A stretch of 64,000 nt of DNA from Comamonas testosteroni. Its GTDB lineage: Bacteria > Pseudomonadota > Gammaproteobacteria > Burkholderiales > Burkholderiaceae_C. A model generated the notes under the pieces. That model was not told the origin of the DNA, ran no database searches, and was given only the letters and a program-made list of their open reading frames with translations. The DNA lies in NCBI RefSeq assembly GCF_014076415.1, contig NZ_CP043568.1, forward strand, positions 1,302,001 through 1,366,000, given 5' to 3'. Both the position numbers and the translations under genes were made by a program. Of this stretch, positions 43,460 to 50,868 are shown piece by piece (the stretch's first letter is position 1; each line of letters starts with the position of its first letter).

Positions 43460-44956
43460 ATGGCAGGTGAAATCCCCGTGACGTCCTCGGCGTCAGGCAA
43501 GGCCAGTGCGGCGCAGATGCAGCAGCTGGAAAACGCGCTCAACCAGATCGGTGTGACGCGCTCGCACAAAAGCATCATCTTTCTGGTGGTCTGCGGCGTG
43601 CTCTTCGATGTGTTTGAACAGAACGCGGTCGGCCTGGTCGGCCCCCTGCTGCGGCAGCAATGGGGGCTGGACGCGACGGACATTGCCTTTCTCAACACCA
43701 TCACTTTCTTTGCCGCCGCCATGGGGCGCTTGCTGTCGGGCTACCTGGCCGATCGCATGGGGCGGCGCTTCATGCTCAATGTGAATCTGGCGCTGTTCAC
43801 GCTGGGGGCCGTCGGCTGCGCACTGGCACCCGATTACGCTTTCCTCGCCGTGGCGCGTGCCATCGTGGGCTTTGGTCTGGGCGGCGAAATCACCACGGCC
43901 GTGACCATGCTGGCCGAGTTCTGTTCGGCCCGCTTTCGCGGCACGGCAGTCGGTCTCATCAATGTGGGCGGCGGCGGTCTGGGCAATATGCTGGCGCCGG
44001 CATTTGCGCTGGGCGTGTTCACGCTGTTCCCGGGCGATGATTCCTGGCGCTGGCTGTTCGGCTGTCTGGTCATGCCGGCCATCTTCATCGTGTTCTACCG
44101 CCGCTTTGTGCCGGAGACGCCGCGCTTTCTGCTCTCCAAGGGGCGGGTCGAGGAAGCCAACCAGGTGCTGAGCATGCTGGCGGCCGGCAAGCTGGCCAAT
44201 GCGCAGTATGAGTTGCGCGAGTTCATCAGCCCAGGCAGCGCTCAGGCGCAGACGGCTGCCGCGCAGACCGTGCAGCGCAGCTCTTTCACCGACATCTTCA
44301 GGGGCGGCTATGCGCGGCGCACTATTGCCGTGGGCGTGGCTTCGTGGATGACGTTTGGCGCGCAGCTCTCGGTGCTCACGCTGATGCCGACGATTCTGGT
44401 CGCCCAGGGCTACTCCATCACCAAGAGCTTCAGCTTCACCATCGTCATGCAGATGGGCAGCCTGGCCGGCGCTATCGCGGCATCGACCATGGGTTATTAC
44501 TTTCCGCGCAAGCGGGTGCTGACGGTAGGGGCGATTGCAGCCTGTCTCGCGGGCCTGGCGTTCGGCAACTTCACCGATAGCGTGGCCATGATCCTGGTCT
44601 GCGGTGCACTGTTCCAATTCTGCGTGCTGACGCTCAATACCTCCATCTGGATCTTTGCGCCCGAGCTGTACCCCACGCGCATTCGTGCACTGGGCACTTC
44701 CTTCCTGCTGGCGCTGGGCACGATTGGCGGAGCCATGTCCCAGGTGCTAGCGGGCAAAATGTTCGACCTGCATGGCGTCTCCGGAATGTTCGGCATGATC
44801 GCGGCCATGTATTTCATCTTTGCGATTGCCGTGCAGTTTGCCCCCGAGACCTTCGGCCGCTCCATCGAGGAAGGCGCGGGCGGCGAATCCCATGCGCAGG
44901 AGGCGTCTGCCGCCGCTGCAGGCGTGCATGCCGGCAGTCAGGAGCGCACGGCATGA
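43460..44956 (+). CDS. MFS transporter (SP/AAHS-like metabolite:H+ symporter)
   Basis: 498 aa from ATG 43460, preceded by GGAGGT at ideal distance; the longer upstream frame is not supported. Twelve helices are predictable. The loop motif SGYLADRMGRRFMLN and the RAIVGFGLGGEITTAVTMLAE helix resemble the aromatic acid and sugar porter families, as does VPETPRFLLSKGRVEEANQ in the central loop. It likely imports an organic acid. Its stop overlaps the start of the racemase-fold gene by 4 bp, so the two are coupled. Confidence 0.88.
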   Translation: MAGEIPVTSSASGKASAAQMQQLENALNQIGVTRSHKSIIFLVVCGVLFDVFEQNAVGLVGPLLRQQWGLDATDIAFLNTITFFAAAMGRLLSGYLADRMGRRFMLNVNLALFTLGAVGCALAPDYAFLAVARAIVGFGLGGEITTAVTMLAEFCSARFRGTAVGLINVGGGGLGNMLAPAFALGVFTLFPGDDSWRWLFGCLVMPAIFIVFYRRFVPETPRFLLSKGRVEEANQVLSMLAAGKLANAQYELREFISPGSAQAQTAAAQTVQRSSFTDIFRGGYARRTIAVGVASWMTFGAQLSVLTLMPTILVAQGYSITKSFSFTIVMQMGSLAGAIAASTMGYYFPRKRVLTVGAIAACLAGLAFGNFTDSVAMILVCGALFQFCVLTLNTSIWIFAPELYPTRIRALGTSFLLALGTIGGAMSQVLAGKMFDLHGVSGMFGMIAAMYFIFAIAVQFAPETFGRSIEEGAGGESHAQEASAAAAGVHAGSQERTA

Positions 44957-45657
44957 AAGCTGGCATGCATATTTTGCTGATCAACCCCAACACTTCGCAG
45001 CAGACCACGGCGCTGATGCTCAGACAGGCGCGGGTCTGCCTGCCGCCCGGCGTGCTGCTGCACGGCGCGACGGCCGAGCGTGGAGCGGCCATGATTACCG
45101 ACGAGGCGGGGCTGCAGCTTGCCGAGCAGGAGGTGCTGCGCCTGGGTCTGGCCTTTGCCCGGGAAGATGAGAGTCAGGCTGGCCGGGCCATCATCGTGGC
45201 CGCGTTCGGCAATCCGGGGCTGGAATTGTTGAGAGCGGCCCTGCCGGCGGGGGTTGCCGCCTTTGGCATCGGCGAAGCCGCCATGTGGCAGGCCGCACGG
45301 GACGAGCAGGGCGGCCCGCGCCGCTTTGGCATTGCGACGACCACGCCGGGGCTGGAGGCTTCGATTGCCGCCTCGGTCGCGGCGCTGGGCCTGACGCCCT
45401 GGTTCTGCGGCACGCGCATTGCGTTGGGCGAGCCGCTGGCGCTGGCTGCAGATCCGGCCTTGCAATGTGAGCGCCTGGGCGATGCCGTGGCCCTATGCGT
45501 GCAGCGCGATGGCGCACAGGCCGTGGTGATCGGCGGCGGTCCGCTGTCCGAAGCCGCGCTGTGGCTGGCGCCGCGCTTTCAGGTGCCGGTGCTGTCGCCG
45601 GTTGTGGCCGCAGTGCAGGCAGCGCTTGCGAGCCTGGCGCTTGTCGCTACAAGCTGA
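44953..45657 (+). CDS. Asp/Glu/hydantoin racemase-fold protein lacking both catalytic cysteines
   Basis: 234 aa. The N-terminus (HILLINPNTSQQTTALM) and the overall order match the hydantoin/Asp-Glu racemase superfamily. In that family two cysteines, in ACFGDPG-like and GCAG-like motifs, act as the acid/base pair. Here the corresponding sites read VAAFGNPGLE and VIGGGPLSE, with Ala and Gly. Cofactor-free racemisation is therefore unlikely; it may catalyse another reaction such as decarboxylation or isomerisation, or only bind ligand. It is coupled to the MFS gene by a 4-bp overlap. Confidence 0.8.
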   Translation: MKAGMHILLINPNTSQQTTALMLRQARVCLPPGVLLHGATAERGAAMITDEAGLQLAEQEVLRLGLAFAREDESQAGRAIIVAAFGNPGLELLRAALPAGVAAFGIGEAAMWQAARDEQGGPRRFGIATTTPGLEASIAASVAALGLTPWFCGTRIALGEPLALAADPALQCERLGDAVALCVQRDGAQAVVIGGGPLSEAALWLAPRFQVPVLSPVVAAVQAALASLALVATS

Positions 45658-45673
45658 TTGCTATTGATTAAAG

Positions 45674-45749
45674 AGCTGTTTGCGCTCGTCATTTATTGAT
45701 TTCATATTGAAAACCATATGAAATCTATGAATAACAAGCGCAACAAGCT
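45674..45749. repeat. Long imperfect inverted repeat (34-bp arms)
   Basis: Arms 45674-45707 and 45716-45749 match at 28 of 34 positions, with the ten inner base pairs (GATTTCATAT/ATATGAAATC) perfect and an 8-nt loop TGAAAACC. It fills the gap between the convergent racemase-fold and RpiR genes. The AGCT ends and AT-rich centre resemble intergenic hairpin repeats found in Comamonadaceae. It could act as a bidirectional transcription stop. Confidence 0.8.
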
Positions 45750-45756
45750 TTTGATT

Positions 45757-46629
45757 TCATAGCATCTCGTCCAGCGCATCATGGCTGGTCTCGATGGCCG
45801 CCATATGTCTGCGACCCGGCTGTCCGCTTTGCTGCAAGGTGGAGGTGGCAATCAGGTGGCAGAGCATGAAAAGCGCCGTGTGATTGTCCAGCGGTCCCGG
45901 CGCCGAGGTCTGCACGCGCAGCAGCCAGTCCGCCTCGGGGGCCGGGCTGGCATGGTCGGTGATGCAGATCAGGCGTGCGCCCAGCAGTCTGGCCTGGCGC
46001 GCGAACTCGCTGACCACGCGCACGCTGCGGCGCAGGGCAAAGATCACCACCACATCGTTTTCGCCGATCTGGGCCGCATATTCACCCAAGGTTTCGCCGG
46101 CGCCGGGAACGACCTGGCTGGGCATCTCGAGTGCCTGCAGCAGCTGCCAGCGCAGATAGGCGGCAAAGTTGCGGTTCTGGCGATAGCCCACGAAGAACAG
46201 CTGCCGGGCGCCGATCAGGGCCGTGGCGATGGCATCGAGCTGATCTGCAGAGATCTGTCCGATGGTGACGGCCAGATTCTCCGAGGCCTGGCGCAGATGC
46301 GTGGCGATCACGTCCGCCGTGGGCCTGCCCTGGGCCGATGCGGCAGCCAGAAACAGTGGCGAGCCGTTGTCGCCCTGAGCGCGGGCATGGCGGCGTGCGT
46401 CCTCGTAGCCCTCATAGCCCAGCCGCTGTATGAAGCGCGTGACCGTGGCATTCGACACCCCCGTGAGCTTGGCCATCTCGGCAGCCGTGTAGCTCGACAG
46501 ATTGCCGGGAAAGTCCAGCAGGAATTCAGCCAGCCGCCGCTCCGACGGCGGCAGCTGCGGAAGGGCCGCACGCACGCGAGCAATGAAGGAATGGGCTTCG
46601 GCAGGTTCCGGGGTGGAGCTGGAGTTCAT
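45757..46629 (-). CDS. RpiR-family (HTH_6 + SIS domain) transcriptional regulator
   Basis: 290 aa. The N-terminal HTH_6 domain spans residues ~15-95 with the helix-turn-helix YTAAEMAKLTGVSNATVTRF. A SIS sugar-isomerase-like domain follows (residues ~130-265) with LFFVGYRQNRNFAAYLRWQ and VVIFALRRSVRVV. Such regulators sense phosphorylated or small acidic metabolites. It converges on the MFS/racemase-fold operon, which is its most likely target by position. Confidence 0.9.
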   Translation of the reverse strand: MNSSSTPEPAEAHSFIARVRAALPQLPPSERRLAEFLLDFPGNLSSYTAAEMAKLTGVSNATVTRFIQRLGYEGYEDARRHARAQGDNGSPLFLAAASAQGRPTADVIATHLRQASENLAVTIGQISADQLDAIATALIGARQLFFVGYRQNRNFAAYLRWQLLQALEMPSQVVPGAGETLGEYAAQIGENDVVVIFALRRSVRVVSEFARQARLLGARLICITDHASPAPEADWLLRVQTSAPGPLDNHTALFMLCHLIATSTLQQSGQPGRRHMAAIETSHDALDEML

Positions 46630-46727
46630 GGCGGGGAATGGCAGGCGGGCCCGCTGATCTCCCGGCCCGCTGTTTTGAACGATAACGGCAATGTAGCGGC
46701 TATTTAGCGGCTATTGCAGCCCTGTCA

Positions 46728-48968
46728 TCAGCGCCCGCGCAGAAACAGTGCATCCAGCTCCTTCATGCTCAGCTGGCGCCAGGTGGGACGGCCGTGATTG
46801 CACTGGTCGGAGCGCTCGGTCACCTCCATCTGGCGCAGCAGCGCATTCATCTCGTCCAGCGTGAGCTTGCGGTTGGCGCGCACCGCGCCGTGGCAGGCCA
46901 TGGTGGCCAGAATCTCGTTGCGCGCGCGCTGCACCACGGTGCTTGCGTCATGCTGGGCCAGTTCGGCCAGCACGCTGCGCGCCAGTTCCACGGCATCGCC
47001 CTGGGCCAGCGTGGCCGGCACGGCGCGCACGGCCAGGGTCTTGGGCGAGAAGGGTGAGACCTCCATGCCCAGGGTCAGCAAGGTCTCGACATGGGCTTCG
47101 GCCGTGGCGACTTCCTCGGGCGTTGCGGCAAAGGTGGCGGGAATCAGCAGTGGCTGGCTGGGAATCTGTTCGTCGCCATTGACCGCATTCTTGAGCTGCT
47201 CATAGACGATGCGCTCGTGGGCGGCATGCATGTCCACGATGACCATGCCCTGGCTGTTTTCGGCCAGGATATAGACGCCGTGCAACTGGGCCACGGCCCG
47301 GCCCAGCGGCCAGACCGGGGCCGAGTCAGCCGTAGCCGTTACGGGTGGTCGTGTTGCCGGCGCTGCGGCATGTTCAGCAGTTTTCATGGCCGCAGCCGGC
47401 TCGACCGGGGCTGCAGCGTTGGCAACGATCTGCGTAGCGGCTGGCGCCTCCTGCATCTGGGGGGCTGGCGCTTTTCGCTGAAAGTAGCTGGACTGGCCCG
47501 AAGGGCGCAGCCTGATGCCTTCGTCCTCGGGCTGAGGCACGGGGCTTGGCATGGCCGTGGTGTTGGTGATCGTGGTCGCGCCGCTGGCAGATTCAGGTGT
47601 GGCGAGCGTCGCAGGCGTGGCAGCTGTGGCACTCGCGGGGGCTGGTGCCGCAGTCGCCATCTGCGGCACGGGCGCGGCCTGCGCAGTGGCTTCGCGCATG
47701 GGCTCCCAGAGCTTGGCCAGGTCGCGCACGGGGTTGCCGACGGCGGGTTCGCCAAAGCTCATGCGGGTTTGCGGCCAGGCCGGAGCTGCGGCGGGCTTGT
47801 TCGCCGATTTGGCGGGGATAGGCGTGGCAGCGCCGTCGTCGATCAGGCCGGGCTGGCGGGCGGCTTCCTGTGCCGCCGCCTCGACCACGGCTGCGGCGCG
47901 CGGCGTGGCCAGCGCGTTCTCGATCGCGTGGCGCACTGCCTGGTGGACTTCGCGGCTATCGCGAAAGCGCACCTCGATCTTGGTGGGGTGCACGTTCACA
48001 TCTACGCGCGCGGGGTCGATCTCGATGTAGAGCGCGTAGACCGGCTGCTTGTTGCCATGCAGCACGTCTTCGTAAGCAGAGCGGGCCGCATGCGTCAATA
48101 CCTTGTCGCGCACAAAGCGGCCGTTGACATAGCAGAACTGCTGGTCGGGACGCGAGCGCGCCGCGTCCGGGATGCCGGCGCGGCCCGTGACGTGGACGGG
48201 GCCGGCCCAGTGATCGACGGCCACCGAGTTGTCGACGAACTTGTCATTCAGCACATCGGCCAGGCGGCGCGACAAGGCTTCGTCGGGCGTGCTGCCGGCA
48301 GCGCGCCATTGCTCGACGAGCTTGCCTTCATGCCAGATGGCAAAGCCCACATCGGGGCGTGCCAGCGCATGGCGACGCACCGACTCTATGCAATGCGCGA
48401 GTTCGGTGGCATCGGTCTTGAGGAATTTGCGGCGCGCGGGCGTGGAGAAGAACAGCTCCTTGACCTCCACGGTCGTGCCCTGGTTGCGTGCGGCGGGACG
48501 CAGCTCGCCGCTGCGGGCGTCCAGCAGATAGGCCGAGTCCTGACCTGCTGGGCGCGAGAAGATGGAGGTTTCCGATACCGAGGCAATGGCGGCCAGTGCC
48601 TCGCCGCGAAAGCCCATGGTGGCCACGGTTTCCAGATCGTGCAGATCGCTGATCTTGCTGGTGGCATGGCGGCGCAGGGCCACGGGCAGCTCGTCTCGCG
48701 GGATGCCGCAGCCGTCGTCTTCCACCGAGATCAGGCGCACGCCGCCGGCCAGCAGGCGCACGGTGATCTGGCCGGCGCCCGAGTCCAGAGCGTTGTCCAC
48801 CAGTTCACGCACCACGGAGGCGGGGCGCTCGACCACCTCGCCGGCAGCGATCTGGCTGATCAGCTCGTCGGGCAGGTCGCGAATCGGCCGGCGCACGGGG
48901 GCAGCCTGGTCGGCGGTTTCGGTAGGGGAGGGGGGGAGTTCGGGGCTGGTTGCGTTCACGGCAACCAT
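46728..48968 (-). CDS. mutL: DNA mismatch repair protein MutL
   Basis: 746 aa from ATG 48968. The N-terminal GHKL ATPase has IAAGEVVERPASVVRELVDN, DDGCGIPRDEL and TMGFRGEALAAIASV. A long Ala/Pro-rich linker (residues ~365-555) leads to the C-terminal dimerisation domain. There the metal-binding endonuclease motif appears as DMHAAHERIVYE, matching D-x-H-A-x2-E-x4-E, together with ACHGAVRANRKL and CNHGRPTW. So this MutL is probably a latent nicking enzyme, unlike the E. coli protein. It lies downstream of a lipoprotein gene that has its own terminator. Confidence 0.95.
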   Translation of the reverse strand: MVAVNATSPELPPSPTETADQAAPVRRPIRDLPDELISQIAAGEVVERPASVVRELVDNALDSGAGQITVRLLAGGVRLISVEDDGCGIPRDELPVALRRHATSKISDLHDLETVATMGFRGEALAAIASVSETSIFSRPAGQDSAYLLDARSGELRPAARNQGTTVEVKELFFSTPARRKFLKTDATELAHCIESVRRHALARPDVGFAIWHEGKLVEQWRAAGSTPDEALSRRLADVLNDKFVDNSVAVDHWAGPVHVTGRAGIPDAARSRPDQQFCYVNGRFVRDKVLTHAARSAYEDVLHGNKQPVYALYIEIDPARVDVNVHPTKIEVRFRDSREVHQAVRHAIENALATPRAAAVVEAAAQEAARQPGLIDDGAATPIPAKSANKPAAAPAWPQTRMSFGEPAVGNPVRDLAKLWEPMREATAQAAPVPQMATAAPAPASATAATPATLATPESASGATTITNTTAMPSPVPQPEDEGIRLRPSGQSSYFQRKAPAPQMQEAPAATQIVANAAAPVEPAAAMKTAEHAAAPATRPPVTATADSAPVWPLGRAVAQLHGVYILAENSQGMVIVDMHAAHERIVYEQLKNAVNGDEQIPSQPLLIPATFAATPEEVATAEAHVETLLTLGMEVSPFSPKTLAVRAVPATLAQGDAVELARSVLAELAQHDASTVVQRARNEILATMACHGAVRANRKLTLDEMNALLRQMEVTERSDQCNHGRPTWRQLSMKELDALFLRGR

Positions 48969-49021
48969 TCTAGGCGGCTGTACAAACCGGCCGGCAAGTG
49001 AGTTTTTTGGAGGGCGAAAAC

Positions 49022-49058
49022 ACAAAGAGCTGCCGGAATACTTCTGGCAGCTCTTTGT
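49022..49058 (-). terminator. Terminator of the first glycine-zipper lipoprotein gene
   Basis: A perfect 13-bp stem ACAAAGAGCTGCC/GGCAGCTCTTTGT with an 11-nt loop lies 24 bp after the minus-strand stop at 49082 and before the mutL start. The minus-strand tail is TTTGTG, a moderate T-run. Confidence 0.8.
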
Positions 49059-49081
49059 TCAGCCCGCGGCGATTGCAGGGC

Positions 49082-49327
49082 TTAGCGGTGGCGGTAGCCG
49101 CCCTTGGTCAGTTCGTTACCGATCAGCGCACCGGCGGCCGCACCGCCGATGGTGCCCACGGGGCCGCCAAACAGCACGTTGCCCACGGCACCGCCGGCCA
49201 CGGCACCTGCGCCGATACCGACTTGCTGACGGCTGGGGCCATGGGCGCAGCCGCCCAGAGCCAGGGCGCCGGTCAGTGCGGCTGCCAGAGTCAGGGCCTT
49301 GCCATAGCGCATTGTGAATGTCTTCAT
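49082..49327 (-). CDS. Glycine-zipper lipoprotein (OsmB-like)
   Basis: 81 aa. A lipoprotein signal peptide ends with ALALGGC (lipid Cys near residue 27). The rest is a glycine zipper: VGIGAGAVAGGAVGNVLFGG then GTIGGAAAGALIGNELTKGG. Small envelope proteins of this kind are often induced by osmotic or envelope stress. A close paralogue lies at 50469-50684 on the other side of dedA. It has its own terminator. Confidence 0.85.
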   Translation of the reverse strand: MKTFTMRYGKALTLAAALTGALALGGCAHGPSRQQVGIGAGAVAGGAVGNVLFGGPVGTIGGAAAGALIGNELTKGGYRHR

Positions 49328-49707
49328 GTTCGTATTCCTCTCGTCGTGCTAGTTATGGAAAGCGGTCTGGTCTCTGTGCCCACTCCTGCACATGCGGGAG
49401 GCTGGAGATGCCGGACTTTGTTGGCCAGGGGCCGATGTCGTGATTTGCAATGCACGGCTTGCGGCGACACATCTCTACTGTGCCAGCAGAAATGGCAAGC
49501 TGACGTATTGTTGACGTTTAGTTTTATCAAAACTTGTAACAAACCAGCATTAAAAGGCCGGCCTTGTTGCAGTCTGCAAGCAGCTGTGAGTTTGCTCTCA
49601 AAAACATGGCACTCCAGCAAGGGGCGGAGCGTCTGCGGGCTTTGGGAGCGCAGTACATTACTGGCCGGCATACGCCGGTATGCCAATCCATTTTTGAGGA
49701 CCGTGTT
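49328..49707. other. Intergenic region between lipoprotein and dedA
   Basis: 380 bp without a supported gene. The frame that precedes dedA extends back to 49564 but has no family similarity and low plausibility. A possible -35 TTGACG at 49512-49517 has no good -10 at the right distance. GAGGA at 49696-49700 is the dedA ribosome site. Confidence 0.55.
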
Positions 49708-50361
49708 TTGGAAATCATTCAGTTTCTGATCGACTTCATCCTGCATATCGACAAGCATCTGGAAGCCTTTGTCGTGGCCTATGGGCCCTGGGTGTATGCC
49801 CTGCTGTTCATCATCGTGTTTGTCGAAACCGGTGTGGTGGTCATGCCTTTCCTGCCCGGCGACTCGCTGATGTTCATCGTCGGCGCGCTGTGCGGTGCCG
49901 GCTACATGAGCTATCCGGTGGCGGTGGTGGTGCTGCTGGCAGCAGCCATCCTGGGCGACCAGAGCAATTACACGATAGGACGCTACCTGGGCCCCAAGGT
50001 GTTTCAGTGGGAGGACTCGCGCTGGTTCAACCGCAAGGCTTTTGACCAGGCCCACAACTTCTATGAGCGCTATGGCGGCGTGACCATCATTCTTGCGCGC
50101 TTCATGCCTTTCATCCGCACCTTTGCCCCCTTTGTGGCCGGTGTGGCCCATATGAGCCGCGCCAAGTTCAGCCTGTTCAATGTCGTGGGTGCCGTGCTCT
50201 GGGTGGTGGGCATCAGCGCCGCAGGCTACTTCTTCGGCAATATGGAATGGGTGAAGAACAATCTTGAAAAAATCATCTGGGGTCTGATCCTGGTGCCAGG
50301 CCTGATCGCCATCTTCGGTGCCTGGCGCGCCGGCAAGGCCGAAAAGGCCAGGACCGCCTGA
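49708..50361 (+). CDS. DedA-family membrane protein
   Basis: 217 aa if started at the TTG at 49708, seven bases after GAGGA; this gives the normal DedA N-terminus IIQFLIDFILHIDKHLEAFV. Conserved family motifs are FVETGVVVMPFLPGDSLMF and ARFMPFIRTFAPFVAGVAHM. Members (for example E. coli YqjA/YghB and the UptA/DedA-type flippases) help recycle lipid carriers or maintain membrane proton homeostasis. Monocistronic with a terminator after it. Confidence 0.9.
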   Translation: MEIIQFLIDFILHIDKHLEAFVVAYGPWVYALLFIIVFVETGVVVMPFLPGDSLMFIVGALCGAGYMSYPVAVVVLLAAAILGDQSNYTIGRYLGPKVFQWEDSRWFNRKAFDQAHNFYERYGGVTIILARFMPFIRTFAPFVAGVAHMSRAKFSLFNVVGAVLWVVGISAAGYFFGNMEWVKNNLEKIIWGLILVPGLIAIFGAWRAGKAEKARTA

Positions 50362-50411
50362 TCCGCGCTCTTGCCAGCGCTTTGCCCCGACCAGAAAAGC
50401 ACTGACCCATG

Positions 50412-50440
50412 AAAAAGCCCCGGCATGCCGGGGCTTCTTT
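50412..50440. terminator. Bidirectional terminator between dedA and the second lipoprotein gene
   Basis: AAGCCCCGGCA/TGCCGGGGCTT is an 11-bp perfect inverted repeat at 50415-50436, preceded by A residues and followed by CTTT. It lies between the converging ends of dedA (50361) and the lipoprotein gene (50469). Confidence 0.85.
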
Positions 50441-50468
50441 GTTGGGCATTCAGATCGGATCGCGGCGC

Positions 50469-50684
50469 TTATTTGCGCTTGCCTACCTCGTTGCCGATCA
50501 GCGCGCCTGCAGCGGCGCCGCCTACGGTGCCCAAAGTGGAACCAAACAGTGCATCACCGACCACGCCGCCGGCGACGGCGCCGACACCGGTGCCGATCTG
50601 GGCATTGGTGGGCGAGGTGGAGCAGCCTGCCATGGCAAGCGTGAAGGCTGCAGACACGGTGATGGCAAGAGTTCGCAGTTTCAT
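50469..50684 (-). CDS. Glycine-zipper lipoprotein (OsmB-like), second copy
   Basis: 71 aa from ATG 50684, with AGGAGAGA upstream. Signal peptide with lipobox TLAMAGC (Cys near residue 21), then the glycine zipper IGTGVGAVAGGVVGDALFGS and LGTVGGAAAGALIGNEVGKRK. It is clearly paralogous to the gene at 49082-49327 in its zipper half. A role in envelope stress is inferred from the family only. Two small GC hairpins (50781-50805 and 50818-50833) lie upstream, after the amiC end. Confidence 0.85.
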   Translation of the reverse strand: MKLRTLAITVSAAFTLAMAGCSTSPTNAQIGTGVGAVAGGVVGDALFGSTLGTVGGAAAGALIGNEVGKRK

Positions 50685-50868
50685 GAGGTCTCTCCTGTAC
50701 AGCTGCCCTAGAGGCCAGCTTTCATAAGAACATGTCCTGATCTTGAACCTTTTGCCCTGGCTTTCAGGTAGGAGAGAGGGCCAAGCCTGTGTCATTCAGG
50801 CTTGGCGACTGTCATCAAGCCGGCTTGCCGGCTGACAGCGAATGCGGTGGTTTTGTGTAAGCACGCAC

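Noticed and set aside
47091..49001. 636-codon plus-strand frame opposite mutL
   Set aside because: Gly/Arg/Val-rich shadow frame of mutL.
49504..49545. Possible sigma-70 promoter for dedA (TTGACG at 49512)
   Set aside because: The hexamer 17 bp downstream (TTGTAA) is too poor a -10 match to call.
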